Notes under the pieces: generated by a model
Told to the model about the DNA's origin: nothing
Databases searched by the model: none
What the model saw: only the letters and a program-made list of their open reading frames with translations
Shown here: one piece after another, positions 42,168 to 50,610 of the stretch
Numbering within the stretch: the stretch's first letter is position 1
How the letters are laid out: each line of letters opens with the position of its first letter
Source of the DNA: Candidatus Bipolaricaulota bacterium
Lineage (GTDB): Bacteria; Bipolaricaulota; Bipolaricaulia; Bipolaricaulales; Bipolaricaulaceae
Length of the DNA: 64,000 nt
Direction of reading: 5' to 3'
Assembly: GCA_025060415.1 (NCBI GenBank)
Contig: JANXBT010000001.1
Span: 192,313 to 256,312 of the forward strand
Program-made: the position numbers and the translations under genes

Positions 42168-42961
42168 GCTTCCTCGGCACGAGCCTGCCCTATCCGGAGG
42201 CCCGGGTGGTGATCCTGGGTGTGCCCCTGGAGCGCACCACCAGCTGGCGGGGCGGCCAAGCCCAGGGGCCCAACGCCCTCCGCGCCGCCTCCGACTCCGT
42301 GGAGTTCTTCTCCCACCACTTCCGCAGGGACGTGCGGGACGCCCGGATCGCCGACCTCGGGGACCTCGATCCCTACCGCTCCGTGGAGGAGATCCTGGCG
42401 GAGGAGGAGGCCGAGGTCGAGCGGATCCTGCGGGACGGGAAGATCCCAGTGGTCCTGGGCGGGGAGCACACCGTGGTGATCCCGGCCGTGCGCGCGGCCT
42501 GCAAGTTCGGCCCCCTCCAGGTCCTGGCCTTGGACGCCCACTCCGACCTGCGGGACGAGTACTTGGGCCTTAAGGTCTGCCACGCCACGGCCCTGCGCCG
42601 CGCCCGCGAGCTCGTGGAGAACCTCGTGGTTGTGGGCGCCCGCTCCTTTTTTGGCCCGGACCTGGAGGAACCCTGTTTCGCCGGCCCCAAGGACTTCGCC
42701 CAAAAGCTTCGCCCGGACCTCCCCGTTTGGCTCAGCGTGGACCTCGACTTCCTGGACCCCAGCCTCTGCCCAGGGGTGACGAACCCCGAGCCGGGCGGCC
42801 TCTTTTGGCCCGATTTCCTGGGGATCCTGCGGGAGTTGCGGCGTTTCCGGGTCCTGGGGATGGACCTGGTGGAGCTCGCGCCCATTTGGGACCCCTCGGG
42901 CGTCTCCGCCGTGTGCGCGGCGAAGGCCCTCCTTGAGGCCATCGCCGCCCTCTGGGCTTAA
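42152..42961 (+). CDS. speB: Agmatinase / aminopropylagmatine ureohydrolase
   Basis: 269 residues. Binuclear manganese ureohydrolase: GGEHTVVIPAV, ALDAHSDLRDEY and LSVDLDFLDPS hold all the metal-binding His and Asp residues. It removes urea from agmatine or, in the thermophile route, from N1-aminopropylagmatine to give spermidine. Last gene of speH-speE-speB. Start ATG 42152 lies inside speE. Confidence 0.95.
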   Translation: MPQRLSFLGTSLPYPEARVVILGVPLERTTSWRGGQAQGPNALRAASDSVEFFSHHFRRDVRDARIADLGDLDPYRSVEEILAEEEAEVERILRDGKIPVVLGGEHTVVIPAVRAACKFGPLQVLALDAHSDLRDEYLGLKVCHATALRRARELVENLVVVGARSFFGPDLEEPCFAGPKDFAQKLRPDLPVWLSVDLDFLDPSLCPGVTNPEPGGLFWPDFLGILRELRRFRVLGMDLVELAPIWDPSGVSAVCAAKALLEAIAALWA

Positions 42962-43023
42962 CTTCTGCCCGCCGTTTCTTCCCATCCTAGGCCAGTTCGA
43001 AGACGGTCAGGGGCGCGTGTTGG

Positions 43024-43917
43024 CTAAAGGGGGGCGTTCCCCCCGGGCACGCGGGGGAAGAGGCGCACCTCCGCCACGTGGGAAAAGCCGCAGAGGAAAC
43101 GCACCAGCCGCTCCACCCCGATGCCGAACCCCGCCGAGGGGAAAAGCCCGTCCTCGGCCAGGTCCAGAAGCGGCCGATACGCCTCCAAGGGGAGCCCCTG
43201 CCGGAGGATGCGGTCCTTGATCCGCTCCGGTTGGTACTCCCGTTCCCCGCCGGAGAGGGCCTCCCCAAAGCCCTCGGGGTAGAGGAGGTCCATGTCCCGT
43301 AGGATCCCGGGGCGCGCGGGGTCCTCGCGGTCGTAGAACTCCCGCTGGTCGATGGGGAAGTCCACGAGCCACACGGGCGTTGGGCTCCGGCGCGAAAGCT
43401 CGGTTTCGAGATCCGCCCCGAACTCCCGGTGGGCCTCGTGCCAGGGGATGCGGGGGAAGGGCCGGGCGTATTCGGGGAGCTCACGGCCCCAAGATTTCAG
43501 GGCCTTTCCGCATTCCCGCCGCACCTCCGAAAGCACGTGGAGGAGGAGCCGTTCGCCGAGGTCCATCACCTCCTCCCGCGTGGCCCCCCGCACCTCCAGA
43601 TCCAGCTGCACGAACTCGAAGAGGTGGCGGCCGGTTTGGGCCCGCTCCGGCGGCTCCAGCCGCACGTTGGGGGAGAAGCAGAAGATCTTGGGGTGCACGC
43701 GCACCGCCGCCTGCTTATGGAAGATCATGCTGCGGGTGAGGTACCAGGTGCGGCCGTAGGCGACGAGCGTGGCCCACTCCGGGGTGGTGCGCAGAGGGTC
43801 GGTGACCGGGGCCAGGATCACGGGCAGAAGCTCCACGAAGCCCTCCTTGGCCAGGAACTCCCGGCACGCCCCAAGCACGACGCTCGTGACCTCCAACGCC
43901 AAGGCCTCACGTCGCAT
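43024..43917 (-). CDS. AsnRS-like asparagine synthetase (archaeal type)
   Basis: 297 residues. A bare class II catalytic core related to Asp/Asn-tRNA synthetases, lacking the N-terminal anticodon-binding domain. Seen are SMIFHKQAAVR, PNVRLEPPERAQTGRHLFEFVQLDLEV (motif 2) and GFGIGVERLVRFLCG (motif 3). Proteins of this size in Pyrococcus make free asparagine from aspartate and do not charge tRNA. That role is the best guess here. Shine-Dalgarno GGGAGGGG precedes the ATG, and a consensus TTGACA promoter lies 150 bases upstream. Confidence 0.82.
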   Translation of the reverse strand: MRREALALEVTSVVLGACREFLAKEGFVELLPVILAPVTDPLRTTPEWATLVAYGRTWYLTRSMIFHKQAAVRVHPKIFCFSPNVRLEPPERAQTGRHLFEFVQLDLEVRGATREEVMDLGERLLLHVLSEVRRECGKALKSWGRELPEYARPFPRIPWHEAHREFGADLETELSRRSPTPVWLVDFPIDQREFYDREDPARPGILRDMDLLYPEGFGEALSGGEREYQPERIKDRILRQGLPLEAYRPLLDLAEDGLFPSAGFGIGVERLVRFLCGFSHVAEVRLFPRVPGGNAPL

Positions 43918-44097
43918 GCTCCCCTCCCTTTGGGGGTTCAGAAAGCAACGGAAGAAAGGCGGAAAACCACGGAACGCTGAGGACGCGCGATGGGGTTAGA
44001 TGGGGTCACGCCCCGGCCGGGGCGTTGGCCGGACCAAGGGGGCGGCCTACGAACGGGAGCACGAGTTGGAAATACAACTTTTCCCGGCCCCTGTCAA
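43918..44097 (-). promoter_or_regulatory. Promoter and structured leader of the asparagine synthetase gene
   Basis: On the minus strand: TTGACA (44092-44097), a 17-base spacer and TATTTC (44069-44074), the only consensus -35 in the window. The leader of about 145 bases holds the perfect palindrome ACGCCCCGGCCGGGGCGT (44008-44025) and a stretch (about 43940-43982) resembling the CACGGAG/ACAGAGGAC repeats scattered in many bacterial genomes. No T-box motif is visible. Confidence 0.45.
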
Positions 44098-44102
44098 GGG
44101 GG

Positions 44103-45017
44103 TCAGCGGGCGAGCTGGGCGAGGAGGGCCTGCACCTCGGCCAGGGTGGGCAGGCTGGGGAGGACCCCGTGCTTGCGGGTGGCCAGGGCGGCCGCGGCGT
44201 TGGCGAACCCGATGGCCTCGTACAGCCCCCGCCCCTGCCCCAGCTTCACCGCCAGGCCCGCGCAGAACGCCTCGCCCGCGCCCGCCGGGTCCACCGCCGC
44301 CACCCGCACCGCGGGGAAGTGGGTCACCCCCTCCGGCTCCACCAGGTAGGCCCCGTCCTCCCCCGCGGTCACCACGAGGGCCTTCACCCCTTGGGCCAGG
44401 AACCGCTGCCCCGCCCGCGCCAGCTCCTCCGGGCTTCCGGACCAGCCCGCGAGGGCCTTGAACTCCTGGGCGTTGGGCACGAGCACGTCCACCCGGGCCA
44501 GGGGCAAGGGGCCGAGGTCCTGGGGCGGGGCCGGGTTGAGCACCACCACCGGCCGCTCCCTGGGAAGGCGCCGCAGGGCGAAGGCCAAGGAGGGGAGGGG
44601 GATCTCCAGCTGAAGGAGGAGGACGTCGGCCCGGCCGAGGTGGGGCAGGATGCGGTCGATGTAGGCTTCGTCCACCAGGGCGTTGGCTCCCGGGGCGTAG
44701 GCGCTCAGGCTTTCCCCCCGGGGATCCCGCAGGAGGAGGAAGGCGCCCGTGCTTTGCGGGGCGACCTCCACCCCGCTTACGTCCACCCCGTGGGCGCGGG
44801 CCGCGGCCAGGAGCTCTTGCCCGAACTCGTCGTGGCCCACCTTGCCGAAGAGGGCGACCTCGGCGCCCAGGCGGGCGGCGGCCACGGCCTGCACCAGCCC
44901 CCGGCCCCCGGGCGCGCGGGCCAAGCTCCGCCCCACCGCCGTCTCCCCCGGCTGGGGCAGCCGCTCCACCTCGGCCACGAGGGTCAGGCTGAGGCTCCCC
45001 AGGACCGCGACCCTCAC
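44103..45017 (-). CDS. Ribokinase-like PfkB sugar kinase with altered active site
   Basis: 304 residues. PfkB/ribokinase fold: VLGSLSLTLVAEVERLPQPGETA, then PGGRGLVQAVAAARLGAEVALFGKVG and VDPAGAGEAFCAGLAVKLGQG near the C-terminus. Two usual active-site features differ. The N-terminal GGKGANQA motif reads GGRGLVQA, losing the Asn, and the catalytic Asp of GAGD is Glu (GAGE). The substrate may not be ribose and activity is uncertain. Last gene of the long hydrogenase-containing run, GTGA overlap with the preceding nuclease. Confidence 0.85.
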   Translation of the reverse strand: MRVAVLGSLSLTLVAEVERLPQPGETAVGRSLARAPGGRGLVQAVAAARLGAEVALFGKVGHDEFGQELLAAARAHGVDVSGVEVAPQSTGAFLLLRDPRGESLSAYAPGANALVDEAYIDRILPHLGRADVLLLQLEIPLPSLAFALRRLPRERPVVVLNPAPPQDLGPLPLARVDVLVPNAQEFKALAGWSGSPEELARAGQRFLAQGVKALVVTAGEDGAYLVEPEGVTHFPAVRVAAVDPAGAGEAFCAGLAVKLGQGRGLYEAIGFANAAAALATRKHGVLPSLPTLAEVQALLAQLAR

Positions 45018-46342
45018 AGCTCGACCGTCTCGTGCCAGGCGGGGATGTGCACGGAGTAGCCGAGGCTGGCCAGGCGGGAGGCCAGGGCGCCCAGGGCCTG
45101 GGGTTCCCCGTGCACGAGGAAGGTCTGGGTGGGGTCGGCGCGCAGGGCCCAGTCCAGGAGGATTTCCTGGTCGGCGTGGGCGGAGAGGCCCTCGATGCGC
45201 CACACCGCCGCCCGCACCGGGACCCAACTCCCCAGGATCTCCACTTCCGCGGCGCCGTCCAGGATGGCCCGGCCCAGGGTCCCCTCCGCCTGGTACCCCA
45301 CGAACACGATGGAGGACTCCGGCCGGGGCAGGTTGGCCTTGAGGTGGTAGAGGATGCGGCCGCCCGTGCACATCCCCGAGCCGGCGATGATGATCACCCC
45401 GTTCTCCTCGGCGATCTTCTTGGAGGCGGCCTTGGTCAGGGTGTACTCCAAAAGCTCGAAGTCGAAGGGGTCCTCCTTCCTGCGGAAGAGCCTGCGGGCC
45501 GGCTCAGGAAAACGCTCCGTGTAGCGCTCAAAGATCTTGGTGGCCTGGGTGGCCAGGGGCGAATCCAAAAAGATCTTGGTGCGGGGGATGCGCCGCTCCT
45601 TCCACAGCCGAAAGAGGATGTACAGCACCTCCTGGGTGCGCTCCAGGGCGAAGGAGGGGATGACCACGTTCCCTCCGGCTTGCAGGGTGTCCACGATCAC
45701 CCGGCGCAGCTCCTCGATGGACTCCTCGATGGGGGGGTGCCGCCGGTCGCCGTAGGTGGACTCCAAAACGAGCACGTCGGCCTTGGGCGGATAGGAGGGG
45801 TCCTCCACCAAGGGCTTCCCCCGGTTCCCCAGGTCGCCGGAGAAGACCAGGGTCTTCCCCTCCGCCTGGACCTCCACGAAGGCCGCGCCCAGGATGTGCC
45901 CGGCGTCGTGGAACCGCACCCGCACGCCCTTCCCCAGCTCCACCTCCTCCCCGTACTCCACCGTGACGTGCAGGCGGTCCAGGGCCTCCAGGGCGTCCTC
46001 CGCGGTGTAGAGCGCCCCGTCCTCTTCCTCCTCTTGGATGCGGGCGGCGTCCATGAGCATCACCTGGGCGATGTCGCGGGTGGGGACGGTGCAGATGCCC
46101 CGGCCCTGGAAGCCCTCGCGCACGAGGCGGGGCACGAGGCCCAGGTGGTCCAGGTGCCCGTGAGTAAGGAGGAGCCAGTCCACCTCCGCGGGGTCGAAGG
46201 GGAAGGGCTCGGCGTTGCGGGCCTCCAGCTCCGGAAGCCCTTGGAACATCCCGCAGTCCACCAGGAGCTTTACGCCTTTAGCCTCCACGAAGAAGCAGGA
46301 GCCGGTGACGGTGCCGGCGGCGCCGGCGAAGGTGATCCTCAT
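45014..46342 (-). CDS. Beta-CASP metallo-beta-lactamase RNase-like protein
   Basis: 442 residues. MBL motifs: LLTHGHLDHLGLVP (HxHxDH), a His in FHDAGHILGAAF, Asp in VFSGDLGNRGKP, and the C-terminal IEGLSAHADQEILLDW and FLVHGEPQALGAL. The beta-CASP insert has the DSPLA and GSGMCTGGRILYHL elements. Members are endo- or exoribonucleases related to CPSF-73/RNase J. It overlaps both neighbours by 4 bases in the hydrogenase run; the functional link is unclear. Confidence 0.92.
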   Translation of the reverse strand: MRITFAGAAGTVTGSCFFVEAKGVKLLVDCGMFQGLPELEARNAEPFPFDPAEVDWLLLTHGHLDHLGLVPRLVREGFQGRGICTVPTRDIAQVMLMDAARIQEEEEDGALYTAEDALEALDRLHVTVEYGEEVELGKGVRVRFHDAGHILGAAFVEVQAEGKTLVFSGDLGNRGKPLVEDPSYPPKADVLVLESTYGDRRHPPIEESIEELRRVIVDTLQAGGNVVIPSFALERTQEVLYILFRLWKERRIPRTKIFLDSPLATQATKIFERYTERFPEPARRLFRRKEDPFDFELLEYTLTKAASKKIAEENGVIIIAGSGMCTGGRILYHLKANLPRPESSIVFVGYQAEGTLGRAILDGAAEVEILGSWVPVRAAVWRIEGLSAHADQEILLDWALRADPTQTFLVHGEPQALGALASRLASLGYSVHIPAWHETVEL

Positions 46343-47943
46343 GGGCCCTCCCTTCGGCAGGAGGGACAGGGTGCGCCCCGGGCGTGGCCCAGGAATTCCG
46401 GGCGGAACTTCTCAAGGGCGGAGCGCACAGGTAGCGCCAGGGACTGCCCCAGGGGGCAGAGGGAGGCCTGGCGCATGACCTCCGTGATCTCGACCATGCG
46501 GTCCAACGCCTCCTCCTGGGCCTGCCCCCGCCGGATTCCCTCCCAAAGCCGCACCAAAAGGTCCGTTCCGGCCCGGCAGGGCGCGCACTGGCCGCAGGAC
46601 TCGTGGCGGAAGAAGCGGAGGATGCTGCCGAGCATGTCTACGATGCAGGCCGTGTCGTCCATGACGAGGACCGCGCCCGAGCCGAGCACGGCGGCCTTCC
46701 CGGCCAGGGAGTCGAAGTCCAGCCGGACGTCGAGGTCCTCGGCGGTGAGGAAGGCGCCGGCGGCGCCGCCGATGAGCACGGCCTTGAGGGCGCGGCCGTC
46801 CCGCAGCCCACCCCCCAGCTCGTAGATCAGGGCGCGCAGGGGGGTCCCCATCTCCACCTCCACCAGGCCGGGGAAGCGCACATGCCCCAGGATCGTGTAC
46901 ACCTTGGTGCCCGGGCAGGTGGGCGTGCCCAGGCTGCGGAACCAGGCGGCCCCCCGCAGGAGGATGTCCGGCACGTTGGCTAGGGTCTCCACGTTGTTGA
47001 CCACCGTGGGCTTGCCCCAAAGCCCGCGGGTGACGGGATAGGGCGGGCGGATGCGGGGCCAGCCCCGCTTCCCCTCCAGGGACTCTAGGAGGGCCGTCTC
47101 CTCCCCGCACACATAGGCCCCTGCTCCCGGGCGCACCTCGATGTCGAAGGAAAAACCGCTCTCCAGGATGTTCTCCCCCAGGAGCCCGTAGGCCCGGGCC
47201 TGGGCCAGGGCGCGCTCCAGGCGCCGGAGGGAGAGGGTGTACTCCCCGCGCACGTAGATGATGCCGCGTTGCGCGCCCACGGCGTAGCCGGCGATGGCCA
47301 TGGCTTCCAGGATCCGATGGGGGTCGCCCTCGAGGAGGAGCCGGTCCTTGAAGGTGCCGGGCTCGCCCTCGTCGGCGTTGCAGACCACGTACTTTTCGGG
47401 CCCGGGGGCCTGGCGCACCGCCGCCCACTTCACGCCCGTGGGGAAGCCCGCCCCGCCCCGCCCCCGCAGCCCCGCCCGCCGCACCTCCTCGATGACCTCC
47501 TCCGGCTTCATCTCCAGGAGGGCCTTGGCCAGGGCCTCGTACCCGCCCTGGGCCAGGTACTCCTCGATGTTCTCGGGGTCGATCACCCCCACGTTGCGCA
47601 GGACCACGCGGGTTTGCCGGCCCAGGATCTCCCCGGGCCGGGCCACCGGCGCCGCCGTGGGCAGCCGCAGCCGCGCCACCGGCCGCCCCTTGAGGAGGTG
47701 CACCTCCACGATCTCCCGCACGTCCTGGGGTTGGACCCGCCCGTAGAAGACGCCGTCGGGGTAGACCGCGAGGACCACGCCCTGCCCGGAGGGGCCCAGG
47801 GTGCCGGTCTCGATCACCTGCACCTCCTCGGCCAGGCCGTAATCCCGCAGGGCCTCGCGCAGGGCCGCCAGCACCCGCTCCACGCCCGCCTGGCGGGCCT
47901 CCTCGTCCACGGCCACCAGCACCTGGGCCCGCGCCGGCCTCAT
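46339..47943 (-). CDS. Second NuoF/HoxF-like NADH-binding flavoprotein
   Basis: 534 residues. The 51 kDa core is intact: [16 protein letters not shown] (NADH), VVCNADEGEPGTFKDR (FMN) and the N3 cluster ESCGQCAPCRAGT plus CPLG. The N-terminal thioredoxin-like domain (about 1-90) has no cysteines, so it cannot hold a [2Fe-2S] cluster. There is also no C-terminal ferredoxin domain. With the NuoE-like protein before it, it forms an extra NAD(P)H module beside HoxF, perhaps for a different partner or as a bifurcating unit (inference). Confidence 0.9.
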   Translation of the reverse strand: MRPARAQVLVAVDEEARQAGVERVLAALREALRDYGLAEEVQVIETGTLGPSGQGVVLAVYPDGVFYGRVQPQDVREIVEVHLLKGRPVARLRLPTAAPVARPGEILGRQTRVVLRNVGVIDPENIEEYLAQGGYEALAKALLEMKPEEVIEEVRRAGLRGRGGAGFPTGVKWAAVRQAPGPEKYVVCNADEGEPGTFKDRLLLEGDPHRILEAMAIAGYAVGAQRGIIYVRGEYTLSLRRLERALAQARAYGLLGENILESGFSFDIEVRPGAGAYVCGEETALLESLEGKRGWPRIRPPYPVTRGLWGKPTVVNNVETLANVPDILLRGAAWFRSLGTPTCPGTKVYTILGHVRFPGLVEVEMGTPLRALIYELGGGLRDGRALKAVLIGGAAGAFLTAEDLDVRLDFDSLAGKAAVLGSGAVLVMDDTACIVDMLGSILRFFRHESCGQCAPCRAGTDLLVRLWEGIRRGQAQEEALDRMVEITEVMRQASLCPLGQSLALPVRSALEKFRPEFLGHARGAPCPSCRREGP

Positions 47944-48404
47944 CCGCCCCCCCTCAGCTCCCCCAGGATCCGCCGCACCTTCTCCGGGGTGAGGTTCCCG
48001 AACACCTCGTCGTCCACCATCATCACCGGCGCCACGCCGCAGGCGCCCAGGCAGCTGGTGAGCTCCAGGGTGAAAAGGCCGTCGGGCGTGGTCTCGCCCA
48101 CCCCGACCCCCAGGAGCCGCTGCAGCTCCTCCACCACGGACCAGGCCCCAAAGAGGTGGCAGTTGGGGGAGTCGCACACCCGGATCACGTGCTTTCCCCG
48201 AGGCTTGAGGCTGAACATGGTGTAGAAGGTGGCGGCGTCGCGCACGCGGGCGAGGGGGAGCCCGAGGTGCGCCGCGGCCAGGGCCAGGTCCTCGGGGGTC
48301 AGGCAGTTCTGGGGGTTGGCCCGCTGGAGCTCGTGGAGCAGGGCCAAAAGCACGTCCGGCGCGCGCGGGTACTTCTGAAGGATGGCCTTTTTCTCCACGG
48401 TCAC
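47940..48404 (-). CDS. NuoE/HoxE-like [2Fe-2S] subunit
   Basis: 154 residues. A helical N-domain is followed by a thioredoxin-like domain with the four cluster cysteines in [14 protein letters not shown] and [21 protein letters not shown]. It passes electrons between the flavoprotein and the rest of the complex. GTG start overlaps the HoxF stop by 4 bases. It is one of two NuoE-type subunits in the run, the other at 54175-54633. Confidence 0.93.
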   Translation of the reverse strand: MTVEKKAILQKYPRAPDVLLALLHELQRANPQNCLTPEDLALAAAHLGLPLARVRDAATFYTMFSLKPRGKHVIRVCDSPNCHLFGAWSVVEELQRLLGVGVGETTPDGLFTLELTSCLGACGVAPVMMVDDEVFGNLTPEKVRRILGELRGGG

Positions 48405-50191
48405 CCCTTTCGGCCGGGGCGCTTCACCACCGCCCCAAAGGGGCAGGCGTCCAGGCAGGCCCCGCAGCGGATGCACAGTTCCTGCACGATGCGGTAGGGC
48501 GGGTGGCGGGGCGTGCCCTGGACCGCGCCCGTGGGGCAGGCCCGCCGGCAGAGGTCGCAGGCCCGGCAGGCCTCGGCCAGGATGTCGTAGTGGAGGAGGT
48601 CCGGGCAGACCCCGGCCGGGCAGGCCTTGTCGCGGATGTGCGCCCAATACTCCTCCCGGAAGTAGCGCAGGGTGGAGAGGACGGGGTTGGGCGCGGTCTG
48701 CCCCAGCCCGCATAGGGAGGCCTCCCGCACGAGCTGGGCCAGGCGCTCCAGCTCCAGAAGGTCCTCCTCCCGCCCCTCGCCCCGCACGATCCGCTCCAGG
48801 ATCCCCAGCATGAGGCGCGTGCCCACCCGGCAGGGCACGCACTTGCCGCAGGACTCGTCGGCGGTGAACTCCAGGAAGAACTTGGCCACGTTCACCATGC
48901 AGGAGGAGTCGTCGAGGACGATCACGCCGCCGGAGCCCATGATGGCGCCGTACTCCTTGAGGGACTCGTAGTCGATGGGCACATCCAGGAGGGTTTCGGG
49001 GAGGCAGCCGCCGGAGGGGCCGCCGATCTGCACGGCCTTGAAGCGGCGGCCCTCGGGCACCCCGCCGCCGATGTCGAAGATCAGCTCCCGCAGGGTGATC
49101 CCCATGGGCACCTCCACCAGCCCGGTGTTGCGCACCTGGCCCGCCAGGGCGAACACCTTCGTCCCTTTGCTTGTGGCCGTGCCCATCTGGGCGAACCACG
49201 CCCCGCCGTTCAGGATGATGTGGCGGATGTTGGCGAACGTCTCCACGTTGTTGATGAGGGTGGGTTGGCCGAAGAGGCCGACCTGGGCGGGGTAGGGCGG
49301 CCGGGGGCGGGGCTCGCCCCGCCGCCCCTCGATGGAGGCGATGAGGGCCGTCTCCTCCCCGCACACGAAGGCGCCCGCGCCGATGCGCAGCTCCACGTCA
49401 AAAGAGAAGTCGGTGTCGAAGATGCGGGGGCCCAAAAGCCCGTACTTGCGGGCCTGGGCGAGGGCCACCTCCAGCCGCTTCACGGCCAGGGGGTACTCCG
49501 CGCGCACATAGATGTAGCCTTTCTCCGCGCCCACGGCGTAGGCGGCGATGGCCATGCCCTCGAGGACGCTGTGGGGGTCCCCCTCGAGGATGGCGCGGTC
49601 CATGAAGGCCCCGGGATCGCCCTCGTCGCCGTTGCAGATCACGTACTTGGGCTTGCCCGGGGCCTCGCGCACCGCCTGCCATTTCCGGCCTGTAGGGAAG
49701 CCCGCCCCGCCCCGCCCCCGCAGCCCCGAGCGCGTCACCTCCGCGATGACCTCCTCCGGGGTCATCCGGGTGAGGGCCTTGGCCAGGGCCTCGTACCCCC
49801 CCACCGCGATGTACTCCTCGATCCTTTCCGGGTCGATCTGGCCGCAGTTGGCCAGGACCACCTTCTTCTGCCGGGCGAAGAAGGGGATGGTCCGGGGCTC
49901 GGGCGTGGGTCCCGTCCACAGAAGCCGCCGCACCAACCGCCCTTTAAGGAAGTGCTCCTGGGCGATCTCCCGGGCGTCCTTGGGCTTCACCCGCACGTAG
50001 TAGGCGCCCTCGGGGTAGACGAGGAGGATGGGGCCCAGCTCGCACGGGCCCATGCACCCTGTTTCCACGATCTGGACCTCGTCGGTGAGGCCCAGCTCCG
50101 TGAGGGCCTCCACCAAGGCCTTCTTCACTTCCAGGGCTCCGGCGGATTGGCAGGCCGAGCCCGAACACAAGAGGACCTGGAGGCGCCTCAT
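48401..50191 (-). CDS. HoxF/HndC-type NAD(P)H-binding flavoprotein
   Basis: 596 residues in three parts. First, an N-terminal [2Fe-2S] thioredoxin-like domain with Cys9, Cys14, Cys46 and Cys50. Second, the FMN/NADH core ([32 protein letters not shown]3 cluster [13 protein letters not shown]). Third, a C-terminal two-cluster ferredoxin ([24 protein letters not shown]). This three-part build is that of HndC/HydB in trimeric [FeFe] hydrogenases rather than plain HoxF. It is the diaphorase that links the hydrogenase to NAD(P)H and maybe ferredoxin. Confidence 0.93.
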   Translation of the reverse strand: MRRLQVLLCSGSACQSAGALEVKKALVEALTELGLTDEVQIVETGCMGPCELGPILLVYPEGAYYVRVKPKDAREIAQEHFLKGRLVRRLLWTGPTPEPRTIPFFARQKKVVLANCGQIDPERIEEYIAVGGYEALAKALTRMTPEEVIAEVTRSGLRGRGGAGFPTGRKWQAVREAPGKPKYVICNGDEGDPGAFMDRAILEGDPHSVLEGMAIAAYAVGAEKGYIYVRAEYPLAVKRLEVALAQARKYGLLGPRIFDTDFSFDVELRIGAGAFVCGEETALIASIEGRRGEPRPRPPYPAQVGLFGQPTLINNVETFANIRHIILNGGAWFAQMGTATSKGTKVFALAGQVRNTGLVEVPMGITLRELIFDIGGGVPEGRRFKAVQIGGPSGGCLPETLLDVPIDYESLKEYGAIMGSGGVIVLDDSSCMVNVAKFFLEFTADESCGKCVPCRVGTRLMLGILERIVRGEGREEDLLELERLAQLVREASLCGLGQTAPNPVLSTLRYFREEYWAHIRDKACPAGVCPDLLHYDILAEACRACDLCRRACPTGAVQGTPRHPPYRIVQELCIRCGACLDACPFGAVVKRPGRKG

Positions 50192-50610
50192 TCCTCACCT
50201 CCCAGGTAGGCCCGCAGGCGCCGCAGGAGGGCCTCGGCGGCCCGGCGCGTGCGCCGCGAGAGGCCCTCGCCCAGGGAGAAGTCGCGGGCGGGCACGGTGA
50301 CGAGCCAGGCCTCGGGGGCGGCGCCGAACAGCCGGGCCGTCCAGGACAGGAGGCCCTGGGGGGTCAGGGTGTGGGAGAGGGGCGGGGTGGGGCCGGGTCG
50401 GAGGGGTTCCCAGCGCACGGGTCCGGCCCCCCGCCGGGCGTCCACGAAGATGACGAGGTCCGCGGCCGCCACCTGCGGGATCAGTTCAGGCGTGAGCTCC
50501 TGCGCCCCCAGCACCTTGACCCCCGCCCGCTCCTCCAGGTTCTGGGCGATCCACAGGCCCACACCGTCGTCCCGGCGCAAGGGGTGCCCCAAGCCGATGA
50601 CGAGGATCAT
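50188..50610 (-). CDS. Hydrogenase maturation protease
   Basis: 140 residues. HyaD/HoxW-type endopeptidase: [25 protein letters not shown] carries the family GxGNxLxxDDG-like start, with Glu in ELTPELIP and [10 protein letters not shown]. It trims the C-terminal tail of the large subunit after nickel is inserted. Directly follows the large-subunit gene with a 4-base overlap, as expected for its target. Confidence 0.92.
   Translation of the reverse strand: MILVIGLGHPLRRDDGVGLWIAQNLEERAGVKVLGAQELTPELIPQVAAADLVIFVDARRGAGPVRWEPLRPGPTPPLSHTLTPQGLLSWTARLFGAAPEAWLVTVPARDFSLGEGLSRRTRRAAEALLRRLRAYLGGEE

Noticed and set aside
44008-44025. T-box riboswitch before the asparagine synthetase gene
   Set aside because: The leader has a palindrome but no T-box sequence or terminator with a T-run, so I only report a structured leader.
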